From contig NZ_FXBS01000006.1 of assembly GCF_900178005.1 (NCBI RefSeq), forward strand, positions 496,001 through 560,000: a stretch of 64,000 nucleotides of DNA, read 5' to 3'. Under the pieces are notes generated by a model, which saw only the letters and a program-made list of their open reading frames with translations, had not been told where the DNA came from and did not search any database. Made by a program: the position numbers and the translations under genes. Of the stretch, positions 28,890-38,229 are shown in pieces (position 1 is the first letter of the stretch; each line of letters opens with the position of its first letter). This DNA is from Tuberibacillus sp. Marseille-P3662. Its GTDB lineage: Bacteria > Bacillota > Bacilli > Bacillales > Sporolactobacillaceae.

Positions 28890-29408
28890 TTGTTAAATTT
28901 CTTTTTACCTGACCAACACGTGAACCGTATTATTGACATACAACCGGAAGAACTAAGACAACATAATATTAAAGGGATTGTTACTGATTTAGATAATACG
29001 TTGGTGGCTTGGGATGAGCCTGAGGCAACGCCTGAATTGCGTGATTGGTTCGAACTTATGCAAGACGCTGGTATCACAATCACTATTGTTTCGAATAACA
29101 GTGAAAATAGGGTGAAATCGTTCTGCCATCCGCTTGGTATCCCGTTTATTTCAAAGGCAAGAAAGCCGATGAAGCGGGCAATAAGAAAGGCCGTCAAAAA
29201 TATGGGCTTTCAAAAAGACGATATTGTCGTCATTGGTGACCAACTATTAACAGATATTCTTGGAGGTAACCGTTTGGGGGTTCATACTATTCTTGTTGTC
29301 CCAATAAAAATGACGGATGGGTGGACGACGCGGATTAACCGTAAGATCGAACGCCGGCTATTTTCCTTGATGCGAAAGAATGGTTTAATTGATTGGGAGG
29401 AAGAGTAA
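28890..29408 (+). CDS. yqeG: YqeG-family HAD phosphatase
   Basis: A class IIIA HAD-family phosphatase of 172 residues. The HAD motif I nucleophile is in VTDLDNTLVAWDEP, motif II serine/threonine is in ITIVSNNSENR, and the C-terminal VIGDQLLTDILGGNRLG holds motif IV. TTG 28890 is chosen: AGAGGTG ends 6 bases upstream and the protein then begins LNFFLPDQHV, as in the family. It heads the yqeG-yqeH-aroE-yhbY-nadD-yqeK-rsfS operon, spaced 0-12 bases apart. Substrate unknown. Confidence 0.92.
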   Translation: MLNFFLPDQHVNRIIDIQPEELRQHNIKGIVTDLDNTLVAWDEPEATPELRDWFELMQDAGITITIVSNNSENRVKSFCHPLGIPFISKARKPMKRAIRKAVKNMGFQKDDIVVIGDQLLTDILGGNRLGVHTILVVPIKMTDGWTTRINRKIERRLFSLMRKNGLIDWEEE

Positions 29409-30515
29409 GTGACACAAGAACAATACTGTAGCGGCTGTGGGGCCGCAATCCAAACCGATGATCCTAAAAAAATCGGCTTCGCACCCGAAGCAGCATTAAA
29501 ACGGGAGACGGTTTTATGCAAACGCTGCTTTCGTTTAAATCACTATAATGAAGTTCCAGACGTTCAGTTATCGGATGAGGACTTTTTGAATATGTTGGAA
29601 ACCATCAGTCATACCAATGCATTGGTCGTTAAAATTGTTGATATATTTGATTTCACCGGAAGTTGGGTACCTGGGGTTCGGAGATTTGCTGGTAACAATG
29701 ATGTTATGCTTGTCGGGAATAAATTAGATCTCCTGCCGCAGTCATTTAATCAAGATAAATTACTAAAGTGGATGCGATTCATGTCGAATCAGGCCGGGTT
29801 GAAACCGATTGACGTCCAACTGATCAGCGCGGAAAAAGGGACGCATATCAAGGAATTAGCAGCTTTGATTGATAACTACCGTGATGGCAAGGATGTTTAT
29901 ATAGTTGGTAGTACGAACGTTGGTAAATCAACGTTTTTGAACCAATTAATACAGACGTTTGCCGGCGATGACGATACTGGAATTACAGCTTCCCAGTATC
30001 CAGGTACAACCCTGAACTTTATTGAAATACCGCTTGATGATGAACAAAGCATCTATGATACGCCAGGGGTTATTAACCCACAGCAGATGGCTCATTTCGT
30101 GAATGCGGATGATTTGAAGGTCATTACACCAAGAAAAGAAGTTAAAGCAAAAATTCATCAACTCAATGAAGGCCAGACATTGTTTTTCGGTGGGCTGGCA
30201 CGATTGGATTTTGTTAAAGGCGGTTTTTGTCCTTTCGTTTCCTATGTTTCCAATGAACTCTATATTCATAGGACAAAAACGGAAAATGCTGAAGCACTCT
30301 ATCACAATCATCTAGGGGAACTGTTAAGCCCGCCAAGTGATACTGATATGTGGACAGGCTTGATTAGACATGACTTTAAAATAAAAGAAAAAAATACAGA
30401 TATTGTAGTTTCAGGGCTGGGATGGATTACAGTTAAAGAAGCGGGTGTGACCGTTAGTGTTCACGCACCAAAAGGGGTTGGCGTGTCGGTGAGAAGATCA
30501 ATTATTAAAGGGTGA
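29409..30515 (+). CDS. yqeH: Circularly permuted GTPase YqeH (30S ribosome assembly)
   Basis: A 368-residue GTPase with an N-terminal zinc finger (CSGCGAAI and CKRCFRLNHY). The motifs are permuted: G4 NKLDLLPQ near residue 100 comes before G1 GSTNVGKSTFLNQL near 166 and G3 DTPG near 217. This order defines the YqeH/YlqF/RsgA group. B. subtilis YqeH is needed for 16S rRNA processing and 30S assembly. It starts with GTG directly after the yqeG stop; GGGAGGAAG lies just before. Confidence 0.95.
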   Translation: MTQEQYCSGCGAAIQTDDPKKIGFAPEAALKRETVLCKRCFRLNHYNEVPDVQLSDEDFLNMLETISHTNALVVKIVDIFDFTGSWVPGVRRFAGNNDVMLVGNKLDLLPQSFNQDKLLKWMRFMSNQAGLKPIDVQLISAEKGTHIKELAALIDNYRDGKDVYIVGSTNVGKSTFLNQLIQTFAGDDDTGITASQYPGTTLNFIEIPLDDEQSIYDTPGVINPQQMAHFVNADDLKVITPRKEVKAKIHQLNEGQTLFFGGLARLDFVKGGFCPFVSYVSNELYIHRTKTENAEALYHNHLGELLSPPSDTDMWTGLIRHDFKIKEKNTDIVVSGLGWITVKEAGVTVSVHAPKGVGVSVRRSIIKG

Positions 30516-30519
30516 GAAC

Positions 30520-31365
30520 ATGAAAATATTTGGTGTGATGGGTGATCCGATTAGCCATTCTTTATCACCTATAATGCATAATACTTGGTTCCGAAAGTAT
30601 GAAATGGATCATCACTATCATGCCTTTCAAGTATCAACAAATGGTGTTCATGATGCTATGAAAGGGATTAAGGCGCTTAGTATTTCGGGTATGAATGTAA
30701 CCATTCCGCATAAGGTTTCGGTGATCCCATATCTTGATCATATTGATGATGAAGCGGCGATGTTGGGCGCTGTCAATACAATTATTCATCGTGATGGCAA
30801 GCTTTATGGTGAAAATACCGATGGATTAGGTTTTTTAGCTAGCTTGAAAACTAAATATCCGAATTATGAAAGGCTCCGTCGTGTATTAATTATTGGAGCG
30901 GGTGGTGCCAGCCGGGCCGTTGGATTGACACTTTCGAAACATCTTTCGGACGTGGTTGACTATGCGAATCGCACGGTGGAAAAGGCACAATCATTAGCTG
31001 TAGAAACGCGTCAATATGGCAATAGTAAAGGGATATCCATTCTCGAAGCTGAAACGCAAATACATAATTATGATATGGTCATTAACTGTACGCCAATGGG
31101 AATGGATAGTGTCAATGAGCGCCTTCCAATTCAACTTGATGGTGTTACACCGGATACGGTTATTGTCGATATCGTCTATCGACCGTTAAAAACATCATGG
31201 CTACAGCATGCTGAGCACCAGGGTTGTACGATCATTGGTGGCTTGCCGATGTTAATTCATCAAGGCGCGTTGGCATTCCAAGATTGGCTTGGCTTTATGC
31301 CAGAAGTGGCAAGGGTTGAACGTTTACTACAATCACAATTGGGGGATTCCTATGTTGACGAATAG
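30520..31365 (+). CDS. aroE: Shikimate dehydrogenase
   Basis: Reduces 3-dehydroshikimate to shikimate with NADPH in aromatic amino acid synthesis. The 281-residue protein has the substrate loop GDPISHSLSPIMHN near residues 7-20, MNVTIPHK with the catalytic lysine near 66, and the nucleotide-binding GAGGASRAV near 127. It lies 4 bases after yqeH and overlaps the next gene by 14 bases. Confidence 0.96.
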   Translation: MKIFGVMGDPISHSLSPIMHNTWFRKYEMDHHYHAFQVSTNGVHDAMKGIKALSISGMNVTIPHKVSVIPYLDHIDDEAAMLGAVNTIIHRDGKLYGENTDGLGFLASLKTKYPNYERLRRVLIIGAGGASRAVGLTLSKHLSDVVDYANRTVEKAQSLAVETRQYGNSKGISILEAETQIHNYDMVINCTPMGMDSVNERLPIQLDGVTPDTVIVDIVYRPLKTSWLQHAEHQGCTIIGGLPMLIHQGALAFQDWLGFMPEVARVERLLQSQLGDSYVDE

Positions 31366-31645
31366 ACAGAAAAAATTTTTACGAAAGCAAGCTCATGATA
31401 TAAAACCCATCTTTCAAATCGGCAAATCAGGTATCCATCAAACGATGATTGCTGAAATTGCCGCTGCTCTTGAAGCGCGGGAGCTTATTAAAATCAGCAT
31501 TTTACAAAATGCTCTTGAGGATACGGAGGAAGCAGGGCAACAGTTAGCTTCAAAAACAGATGCTGATGTTGTGCAAACGATCGGCAGCACAATTGTTTTA
31601 TATAAAGAATCCCGGGAAAATAAACATATCGAGCTGCCCCGATGA
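31352..31645 (+). CDS. yqeI: YhbY-family ribosome-assembly RNA-binding protein (YqeI)
   Basis: A 97-residue CRM-domain protein: LTNRQKKFLRKQAHDIKPIF, QIGKSGI and LEARELIKISIL are characteristic. YhbY proteins bind pre-50S ribosomes. ATG 31352 is chosen because it follows GGGGGATTCCT and matches the family N terminus, and it overlaps aroE by 14 bases; upstream in-frame codons belong to another frame of aroE. The stop overlaps nadD. Confidence 0.94.
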   Translation: MLTNRQKKFLRKQAHDIKPIFQIGKSGIHQTMIAEIAAALEARELIKISILQNALEDTEEAGQQLASKTDADVVQTIGSTIVLYKESRENKHIELPR

Positions 31646-32217
31646 AGAACATTGGATTATTAGGTGGAAGTTTTGACCCGCCGCATTATGGACATTTAAT
31701 TATGGCACAAGAGGCGCTGGAAAAGTTCCAATTGGACAAGGTTTGGTTTCTACCGTCTTATATTCCGCCGCACAAAAGAAAAAAAACGACATCGGCCTCC
31801 GTCAGTCATCGGTTAAATATGCTGAAGCTGGCGATAGCTGACACACCGGCTTTTGATGTATCAACAATTGAAATTGAACGAGAAGGCAAATCGTATACTT
31901 ATGACACGATTAAAACCTTGAAACATCGTTTTTCTGATGTTTGTTTTTATTTTATGATTGGCGGGGATATGATTAATGATCTTCCTAATTGGCATAACAT
32001 TGATGAGTTATCCCAAATGATTGATTTTGTCGGGTTCAAACGAGCGGGTTATCAATTGAAGAAACCGGACAACGTCAGCATTCATGAAGTCGATATGCCC
32101 GAAATTCAAATTTCGTCGACAATGGTCAGGGAAAGAATAAAAAACCACCAACATTACCGTTATTTTATTCCTGAGAATGTTAGACAATATATTGAGGAGA
32201 AGGATGTTTATGAATAA
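31642..32217 (+). CDS. nadD: Nicotinate-nucleotide adenylyltransferase
   Basis: Adenylylates nicotinate mononucleotide to deamido-NAD in NAD synthesis. The 191-residue Rossmann-type nucleotidyltransferase has LLGGSFDPPHYGH at residues 5-17 (HxGH-like site) and ISSTMVRERI near 158, the second signature. It overlaps yqeI by 4 bases and yqeK by 8 bases. Confidence 0.96.
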   Translation: MKNIGLLGGSFDPPHYGHLIMAQEALEKFQLDKVWFLPSYIPPHKRKKTTSASVSHRLNMLKLAIADTPAFDVSTIEIEREGKSYTYDTIKTLKHRFSDVCFYFMIGGDMINDLPNWHNIDELSQMIDFVGFKRAGYQLKKPDNVSIHEVDMPEIQISSTMVRERIKNHQHYRYFIPENVRQYIEEKDVYE

Positions 32218-32785
32218 ACAAGAAGCGTTGCAAGTTGTTCAAGAGATATTACCGGAGCATCGCTTTGAACATACTAAGAGAGTCGTGGAAACAGCTAAGC
32301 AATTAGCTGGACGAAATGATGCAGATATTGATAAAGTCACCTATGCTGCTATTTGGCATGATATTGCCAAATACTTTGATGAGGACTATATGTACGAAAT
32401 CATTTATACACATCCAGAAATCCCTAATGAATTGCTCAACTATCATGTATCTTTATGGCATGCTCCGGTGGGTTCCGTGTATGTTCGTGAAACCTATAAT
32501 CTGTTAGATCAAGATGTACTGAATGGAATGACTTATCACACGACAGGAAGAGCAGGCATGTCCACATTAGAAAAAATCGTTTTTTTAGCTGATTATATTG
32601 AGCCGGGACGAGCGTTTCCTGGCATTGATGAAGTAAGGCATTTGGCTGAAACCGATTTGGACGCCGCCGTGTGTCAGTCACTCGCTAATACGATACAATT
32701 TCTAGTGGCTAAAAATGCTCAAGTACACCCTGATACTGTCGACGCTTACAATGAACTTATAAAAAATAAGGAGGAACATGAATGA
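32210..32785 (+). CDS. yqeK: HD-domain nucleotide phosphohydrolase YqeK (symmetrical Ap4A hydrolase)
   Basis: A 191-residue HD-domain hydrolase with HRFEHTKRV near residue 18, AAIWHDIAKYF (HD pair) near 46, and HAPVGSVYV near 84. YqeK proteins hydrolyse diadenosine tetraphosphate symmetrically. ATG 32210, 6-7 bases after a GAGGAGAAGG site, is used; the in-frame extension upstream overlaps nadD in another frame. The stop overlaps the rsfS start by ATGA. Confidence 0.92.
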   Translation: MNKQEALQVVQEILPEHRFEHTKRVVETAKQLAGRNDADIDKVTYAAIWHDIAKYFDEDYMYEIIYTHPEIPNELLNYHVSLWHAPVGSVYVRETYNLLDQDVLNGMTYHTTGRAGMSTLEKIVFLADYIEPGRAFPGIDEVRHLAETDLDAAVCQSLANTIQFLVAKNAQVHPDTVDAYNELIKNKEEHE

Positions 32786-33144
32786 CATCAAAGGAAACTG
32801 CTTATTTTGCAGCTGAGACAGCTGACCAAAAAAATGCTCATGATATCGTTATGTTGAACATGCAAGGGATATCGATTATGGCTGATTATTTTGTCATTTG
32901 TCATGGTAATTCTGAAAAGCAAGTGCAGGCAATTGCTCGAGCGCTTAAAGAAGAAGCGGGAGAGAAAGAGGTTAGCATCAAGCGAATTGAAGGGTTTAAT
33001 AATGCCCGTTGGGTGCTCGTCGATTTGGGGTATGTGATTGTTCACATCTTTCACAAAGAGGATCGGGATTATTATAAGTTGGAAAAATTGTGGGGAGATG
33101 CTCCTGTATTCACATTGGAGAGTAATTTCTCCAGTGGTCAATAA
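32782..33144 (+). CDS. rsfS: Ribosome silencing factor RsfS (YqeL)
   Basis: A 120-residue protein that binds uL14 and prevents subunit joining when nutrients are low. Conserved segments are DIVMLNMQGISIMADYFVIC, GFNNARWVLVDLGYVIVHIF and REDRDYY-like EDRDYYKLEKLWGDA near the C terminus. It ends the yqeG operon. In B. subtilis a methyltransferase gene (yqeM) follows; here none does. Confidence 0.95.
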   Translation: MTSKETAYFAAETADQKNAHDIVMLNMQGISIMADYFVICHGNSEKQVQAIARALKEEAGEKEVSIKRIEGFNNARWVLVDLGYVIVHIFHKEDRDYYKLEKLWGDAPVFTLESNFSSGQ

Positions 33145-33255
33145 GTCGATTCTCTAGGCCAATGGTCTTTTTCTCTTTGATGTTCATTTTCAATAAATTA
33201 AACCATCCTTTTAAAAAGAAGGAATTGTTAATAGCATGGCGAATATTTTTTAAAG

Positions 33256-33290
33256 AAGGGTTGTATAAAACAACCCTTTATTTCTTTTCT
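33256..33290. terminator. Terminator between rsfS and convergent comER
   Basis: A 9-bp perfect stem (AAGGGTTGT / ACAACCCTT) with a 5-base loop, followed on the + strand by a T-rich tract. Confidence 0.8.
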
Positions 33291-33292
33291 TT

Positions 33293-34123
33293 CTACTTTG
33301 TATAAGCCTCGAACTGCTTATCAACATGATTGTGATCCTCTCTGAATTTTTCATGTGTTGTTTGAAACAATTGCTCAAACACATCACCCAGTTCCGTTTC
33401 CAAAACATCTAACCCTTTACCAGTAACACCGCCTTTTACTCTGACTTTTTCCTTCAAGGTTTCCATTGTGTAGATTTGCTTCTCAAGCAGATGGCCTAAT
33501 CCTACAACCATTTTGCTCGTTAATTGTGTGGCTTGGTATTCGGATATGCCTGTTTCTGAGACTGCGGCGTTCACCATGCGTTCCATCAAATAACTTAGGA
33601 ATGCCGGTCCGCAACTACATAAGTCTGAAGCAGCTCTAGTGACAGATTCATCAATCATAACTGGGTCTGAGAAGTTTTCCGCCAGCCCCAACAATTGATC
33701 TTTTTGTGCTTGGCCGCATCGTTGTCCAAATGTAAAGAGGGTGGTGCCCGATAATGCGCGGTTCGTAATACTCGGAATTAGCCTCGCAACATGACAATCT
33801 ACAGCAGATTCAATTTGTTCGACTTTTATTGGACTAGTAATGGATACTAATGTTTGCTGAGAGTCTAGGGAATCCCTAATTTTGATCAGCAGTGGATGGA
33901 TATCTAATGGTTTAATACAAATAAATGTGATATCAGTTGATTTGGCGACATCCTCAGCTGTGTGGGCAACCTGGATGTTTGGATATTCTTCTTGTAGCTG
34001 ATAGGCCTTACTGAGAGTACGATTAGTCACAATAACATGCGACGGTGGCACCGCTAGACCATCGACGATTGCTTGAGTTAAGACTGTTCCCATGTTGCCG
34101 GTACCTATAATCCCTATTTTCAC
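33293..34123 (-). CDS. comER: ComER, pyrroline-5-carboxylate reductase-like protein
   Basis: A 276-residue protein of the ProC fold: GIIGTGNMGTVLTQAIVDG (NADP site) at the N terminus and the C-terminal SCGPAFLSYLMERMVNAA helix of the family. It is divergent from comEA as in B. subtilis, where ComER is dispensable for competence. It has also been linked to sporulation control in some Bacillus species. Enzymatic activity is unproven. The start is preceded by a minus-strand GGAGGGCGTAATTAGTG. Confidence 0.93.
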   Translation of the reverse strand: MKIGIIGTGNMGTVLTQAIVDGLAVPPSHVIVTNRTLSKAYQLQEEYPNIQVAHTAEDVAKSTDITFICIKPLDIHPLLIKIRDSLDSQQTLVSITSPIKVEQIESAVDCHVARLIPSITNRALSGTTLFTFGQRCGQAQKDQLLGLAENFSDPVMIDESVTRAASDLCSCGPAFLSYLMERMVNAAVSETGISEYQATQLTSKMVVGLGHLLEKQIYTMETLKEKVRVKGGVTGKGLDVLETELGDVFEQLFQTTHEKFREDHNHVDKQFEAYTK

Positions 34124-34183
34124 TAATTACGCCCTCCAATCGCTACGTTTCCTAGTTAACTTTATGAGTGTTCTATACTGAAT

Positions 34184-34828
34184 ATGAATAATGAGGTGGT
34201 TGACATAAAAAATAAATGGATTTTTTATGGCTGTGTCGTATTGGCTGTCTTGCTCGTTGCGGGTTATAAAATGTGGCCTTCAGATGATGAACCAAGCAGT
34301 TGGCAGACGATGGAGCAGCTTAACAAGAATGAGGATTCTGCTGAACATGAAAAGTCACAACAGCAAACATCGTCTAAACAACAAAATACTCATCAGCCGA
34401 AGACGCTATTTATTGATGTTAAAGGGGCAGTTAAAGCCCCTGGTGTCTATCAGATGGATCAAGGTGATCGTGTACTCAATGTCATCAAAAAAGCGGGTGG
34501 ACTAGGGGAGAAGGCTGACTCAACCAAGGTGAATTTAGCGGCTAAGTTAAAAGATGAAATGGTCATTTATGTGCCTAAGGTAGGAGAGGAGACAAGTTCA
34601 AAACAGGGAGTGATTGCACCAGGTAATAGCGAAGAAAAAGTGAATTTGAATACAGCCGATCAAAGTGAATTGGAAGAACTCTCTGGGATTGGTCCATCCA
34701 AAGCTGCGGCGATTGTGACTTATCGAGAAACCCAGGGAGCATTTAAATCGCTGGAAGATTTATCAAACGTTAAAGGAATTGGTGAAAAAACTCTAGCATC
34801 CCTTAAGCCCTTAATAACTGTGAAATAG
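34184..34828 (+). CDS. comEA: Competence DNA receptor ComEA
   Basis: Binds incoming double-stranded DNA at the cell surface during transformation. The 214-residue protein has a membrane anchor (about 10-28), a Gln/Ser-rich linker, an SLBB-like domain (LFIDVKGAVKAPGVYQM near 83-99), and a C-terminal helix-hairpin-helix domain (NLNTADQSELEELSGIGPSK and GIGEKTLASLKP). The linker is unusually polar but normal for the family. comEB follows after 60 bases. Confidence 0.94.
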   Translation: MNNEVVDIKNKWIFYGCVVLAVLLVAGYKMWPSDDEPSSWQTMEQLNKNEDSAEHEKSQQQTSSKQQNTHQPKTLFIDVKGAVKAPGVYQMDQGDRVLNVIKKAGGLGEKADSTKVNLAAKLKDEMVIYVPKVGEETSSKQGVIAPGNSEEKVNLNTADQSELEELSGIGPSKAAAIVTYRETQGAFKSLEDLSNVKGIGEKTLASLKPLITVK

Positions 34829-34887
34829 TTGACGGTATTCGATGAGGCACATAAAATATGGATATACCAATGGACGGAGGCAATAAT

Positions 34888-35457
34888 GTGAAACGATTAT
34901 CATGGGATCAATACTTTATGGCTCAAAGCCATCTTTTGGCTAATCGGAGTACGTGTAACCGTTTAGCCGTTGGTGCTACAATTGCACGCGATAAACGGAT
35001 TATAGCTGGTGGTTATAATGGATCAATTGCCGGTGGTGTTCATTGCATTGATGAAGGCTGTTATTTGATTGATGGACACTGTGTTCGAACTATCCATGCG
35101 GAGATGAACGCCATTTTACAATGTGCAAAATTTGGCGCTTCCACAAATGGAGCGGAAATGTATGTGACTCATTTCCCTTGCCTTCAGTGTTGTAAAGCTA
35201 TTATTCAGGCTGGTATCAAAAGTATTTACTATGCGAATGATTACAAGAACCATCCATATGCGGTTGAATTGTTTGAAAGTTCCGGTGTGGATATGATAAA
35301 GGTTGAATTTGAAAATATCTTTGAAGATGAATATAGTGAGGAAAAGCTTGCTTTTGTCGCGGATTTGTTGGCTAAATTGAAGGAACAAGGTGCTGAAGAC
35401 AGTGAGATTAAAGATATGTATGAGCAAGCCCAGTTGATTTTTTCAAACGGAGCTTAA
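34888..35457 (+). CDS. comEB: dCMP deaminase-like protein ComEB
   Basis: A 189-residue cytidine/deoxycytidylate deaminase-fold protein. Zinc site HAEMNAIL near residue 71 and PCLQCCKAI near 98 are intact, so activity is likely. GTG 34888 is used because GGAGG lies 6-9 bases before it and the length then equals that of B. subtilis ComEB; an upstream in-frame ATG at 34858 lacks a ribosome binding site. In B. subtilis ComEB is not essential for DNA uptake. Confidence 0.93.
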   Translation: MKRLSWDQYFMAQSHLLANRSTCNRLAVGATIARDKRIIAGGYNGSIAGGVHCIDEGCYLIDGHCVRTIHAEMNAILQCAKFGASTNGAEMYVTHFPCLQCCKAIIQAGIKSIYYANDYKNHPYAVELFESSGVDMIKVEFENIFEDEYSEEKLAFVADLLAKLKEQGAEDSEIKDMYEQAQLIFSNGA

Positions 35458-35461
35458 TCAA

Positions 35462-37765
35462 ATGGGAAAGTCACAGCGATTGTTCATAATGACATTGGCC
35501 GTTATTTGCGCGGCCATTTCTGTTAATGGATCATTCATGCTCATGCTCCTTCTTGTGATGCTTGTATCGATTGTATTGGCGAGGCAAAGCAGGGGGATTC
35601 TTGCCACTGTATTCTTGACGACCTTCATCCTATCCCACCTTTTTATTGCTTATGATTTAAATGAACAGTCAAAGCTTCGCCCGAAACAACAGTTGTTTGA
35701 TGTTATCCTCATGCAGCCGTTGATTGACGGTGACCGTCTGTCAGCGGTTGCCATTGATCGTGATACCGGTGAGCGTATGAAATACAATTATACAATTAGA
35801 AGTCAAGATGAGAAACAGCGTCTTCGTCAACAATTGACGCCAGGTTTGATTTGCCAAATGCACGGAACCTTGGAAAAGCCTCGACCACCAACCAATTTTC
35901 AAGCCTTTCACTATCCTGACTACTTGCAGCACCAAGAAATTTATTGGTTGCTGTCGGGTGATCATCCACCGAAATGTCGGGACAACCACTCCAATCTTAT
36001 AACCACAATAAAACAAATGCGTTATCAGTCAATTTTAAAAGTATCTGATGCATTACCAGCAGATATTGCCGGTGTTGTGAATGCATTAATATTTGGCTAT
36101 AGAGAAACGTTTGATCCTGATGTTTTGCAAGCCTATCAGTCATCCGGGCTCATCCATTTATTAGCTGTTTCAGGTCTTCATGTCGGCATTATGATCGGTA
36201 TAATCTATTTCGGGATGCTCCGATTAGGGGTTATTAAGCAACATGCGGCACTCATTTTATGTGTCTTGTTGCCGATCTACGTTATTCTAACAGGATTCAG
36301 TCCATCTGTTTTACGCGCCTCTTTGATGTTTGGATCATTGCTAATGGTTAAAATACTCTCACTTCGTTGGACCCCTTTTGACGTTCTGTGTATGGTTTTT
36401 CTATTTCTTACTGTGATAAACCCAGATATGATTTTTAATGTTGGTTTCCAATTATCATTTTTAGTGACTTTTGCGATAATAATTTCTGCCCCTATCATAG
36501 ATCACCGGTATAAATCAACAATGATGAAAAGCTTTGTGATCACGTCAATTTCCCAGGCGGTGGCTCTTCCTATTTTAGTCTTCCACTTTTATGAAATATC
36601 GTTGTTAAGTTATCTGCTTAACTTATTATTTATTCCGTTTATAACCCTGTTTGTGCTGCCAATGGCGTTAATGATTGTAGGTTTGGGTTTTATCCCTCCG
36701 TTGCAGCATCTTGTTGTGGTCATGCTTCAGGGGGTGGTCACACCGCTTCATGATCTGTTATTGGCTATTCAAGATCCGGTTTTCCAATTGACGTTTGGGC
36801 AACCATCATTAGTTGTTCTCGTTATAATGATTGGAAGTGTTTATATTGCCCTTGTTCTTTGGGATCGGTTTAACCGACTGTTAACAATGATCTTACCATT
36901 GTTAGCTACTTCGTGTTTATTCGGATTGATTATTTTGATACACCTATTGTCGCCAGAAGGTCAGATTACATTCATTGATGTTGGACAAGGTGATGCGATT
37001 TTAATCCAAGTGCCGCACAATCAGGGCAATATTTTAATCGATACGGGAGGTACGCTTCCATATTCAGAACCTGATTGGAAAAAAAGACGTGATCCTTTCA
37101 ATGTAGGGGAAGATATCTTAGTACCGGAACTTAAGGGACTTGGGATTAACCATTTGGATTATGTTATTTTATCCCATCCGGATTATGATCATACAGGTGC
37201 ATTGGGGGCGTTACTGGAACAGATTTCTGTTGAGACCCTTGTAATTAGTCAACATTACAAGGCTTTGGATGGACAAATGAAGGTTTTTGAGCAAGCGAAG
37301 AAGGCTGGTGTTCAACTGAAAACGGTAAGTGCAGGTGATCAGTTACAAATGGGTCATATTGTCTTTTCATTTATCGCATCATTGGGTCAAGGGTTTAGTG
37401 ATAATGATCGTTCATTGGTGATTCGCGCACAGATTGCTGGAATGAAGTGGTTGTTTACAGGTGATTTGGAGAAAAAGGGTGAACAGAAGTTATTAGCATC
37501 ACGACGTCAGATCAAGGCTGATGTCCTAAAGGTCGGGCATCATGGCAGTAAAACATCGACATCGACAGCATTTTTAAAGACTATAAACCCAAAGTTAGCC
37601 ATTATATCTGTTGGCCGCCATAATTTATATGGTCATCCTTCAAAAGAAGTCATAGAGCGTCTACAAAAGCAAGGCGTTCACGTGTTACGCACCGATCGTG
37701 ATGGGGCTGTTAGACTGAGATTTGCTCACGGTCATATCCGGAGTATTAACACCGCCGTGCCATAA
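35462..37765 (+). CDS. comEC: Competence DNA channel protein ComEC
   Basis: Forms the channel that imports single-stranded DNA. The 767-residue protein has an N-terminal hydrophobic region with an OB-like extracellular loop, the Competence domain (LIHLLAVSGLHVGIMIGIIY near 230), several helices, and a C-terminal metallo-beta-lactamase domain. The latter has IDVGQGDAILIQ, HPDYDHTGALGA (metal ligands) and VGHHGSKTSTS, probably the nuclease degrading the non-transported strand. It is last in the operon, separated from comEB by 4 bases. Confidence 0.95.
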   Translation: MGKSQRLFIMTLAVICAAISVNGSFMLMLLLVMLVSIVLARQSRGILATVFLTTFILSHLFIAYDLNEQSKLRPKQQLFDVILMQPLIDGDRLSAVAIDRDTGERMKYNYTIRSQDEKQRLRQQLTPGLICQMHGTLEKPRPPTNFQAFHYPDYLQHQEIYWLLSGDHPPKCRDNHSNLITTIKQMRYQSILKVSDALPADIAGVVNALIFGYRETFDPDVLQAYQSSGLIHLLAVSGLHVGIMIGIIYFGMLRLGVIKQHAALILCVLLPIYVILTGFSPSVLRASLMFGSLLMVKILSLRWTPFDVLCMVFLFLTVINPDMIFNVGFQLSFLVTFAIIISAPIIDHRYKSTMMKSFVITSISQAVALPILVFHFYEISLLSYLLNLLFIPFITLFVLPMALMIVGLGFIPPLQHLVVVMLQGVVTPLHDLLLAIQDPVFQLTFGQPSLVVLVIMIGSVYIALVLWDRFNRLLTMILPLLATSCLFGLIILIHLLSPEGQITFIDVGQGDAILIQVPHNQGNILIDTGGTLPYSEPDWKKRRDPFNVGEDILVPELKGLGINHLDYVILSHPDYDHTGALGALLEQISVETLVISQHYKALDGQMKVFEQAKKAGVQLKTVSAGDQLQMGHIVFSFIASLGQGFSDNDRSLVIRAQIAGMKWLFTGDLEKKGEQKLLASRRQIKADVLKVGHHGSKTSTSTAFLKTINPKLAIISVGRHNLYGHPSKEVIERLQKQGVHVLRTDRDGAVRLRFAHGHIRSINTAVP

Positions 37766-37773
37766 TGTCAGAG

Positions 37774-37807
37774 AAAAAAGCGACTGCATGGGAAGCAGTC
37801 GCTTTTT
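37774..37807. terminator. Bidirectional terminator between comEC and yqzM
   Basis: An A-run, then GCGACTGC and GCAGTCGC arms around a 7-base loop, then a T-run. It serves both convergent genes. Confidence 0.93.
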
Positions 37808-37817
37808 ATGTACCTTA

Positions 37818-37952
37818 CTACAATACAAATTCACGGAAAACAATGCCAATGATGAAAATAATCGTGAAAAATCCGAAGGAAAAGGTAAAACCATTTAAAG
37901 CATGAACAAAGTCATTGTCTTTATCTTGGACATCTTTTTCGAATTCGTTCAT
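37818..37952 (-). CDS. yqzM: YqzM-like small membrane protein
   Basis: A 44-residue protein, MNEFEKDVQDKDNDFVHALN then a membrane helix GFFTIIFIIGIVF. The N terminus MNEFEK and the topology match B. subtilis YqzM, which also lies convergent to comEC. A minus-strand GGAGGG lies 8 bases before the ATG. Function unknown. Confidence 0.85.
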   Translation of the reverse strand: MNEFEKDVQDKDNDFVHALNGFTFSFGFFTIIFIIGIVFREFVL

Positions 37953-38229
37953 ATCTGCATCCCTCCTACTTCTATTTTAGTATAATTCATTTGCTAAGAA
38001 AAATCCATATTTCCAGAATTTTTTCCTTACTGACAAGTGTTGTCACCCATAGTTTTTCACTGCATAGGATAGTATAACAAATGCAGCAAGATATCGCTGT
38101 TTAGCAAATGTCCTAGGCTTTGGTAATCAGCGTTGATATAAATTTTGGGGGGCTGGCCGCGTCGCTGGCCCTTCACTTGTTATAAAATTAAAATTCGGGT
38201 AAAGTGGCTTATGTAAGAGGTGATGTTCA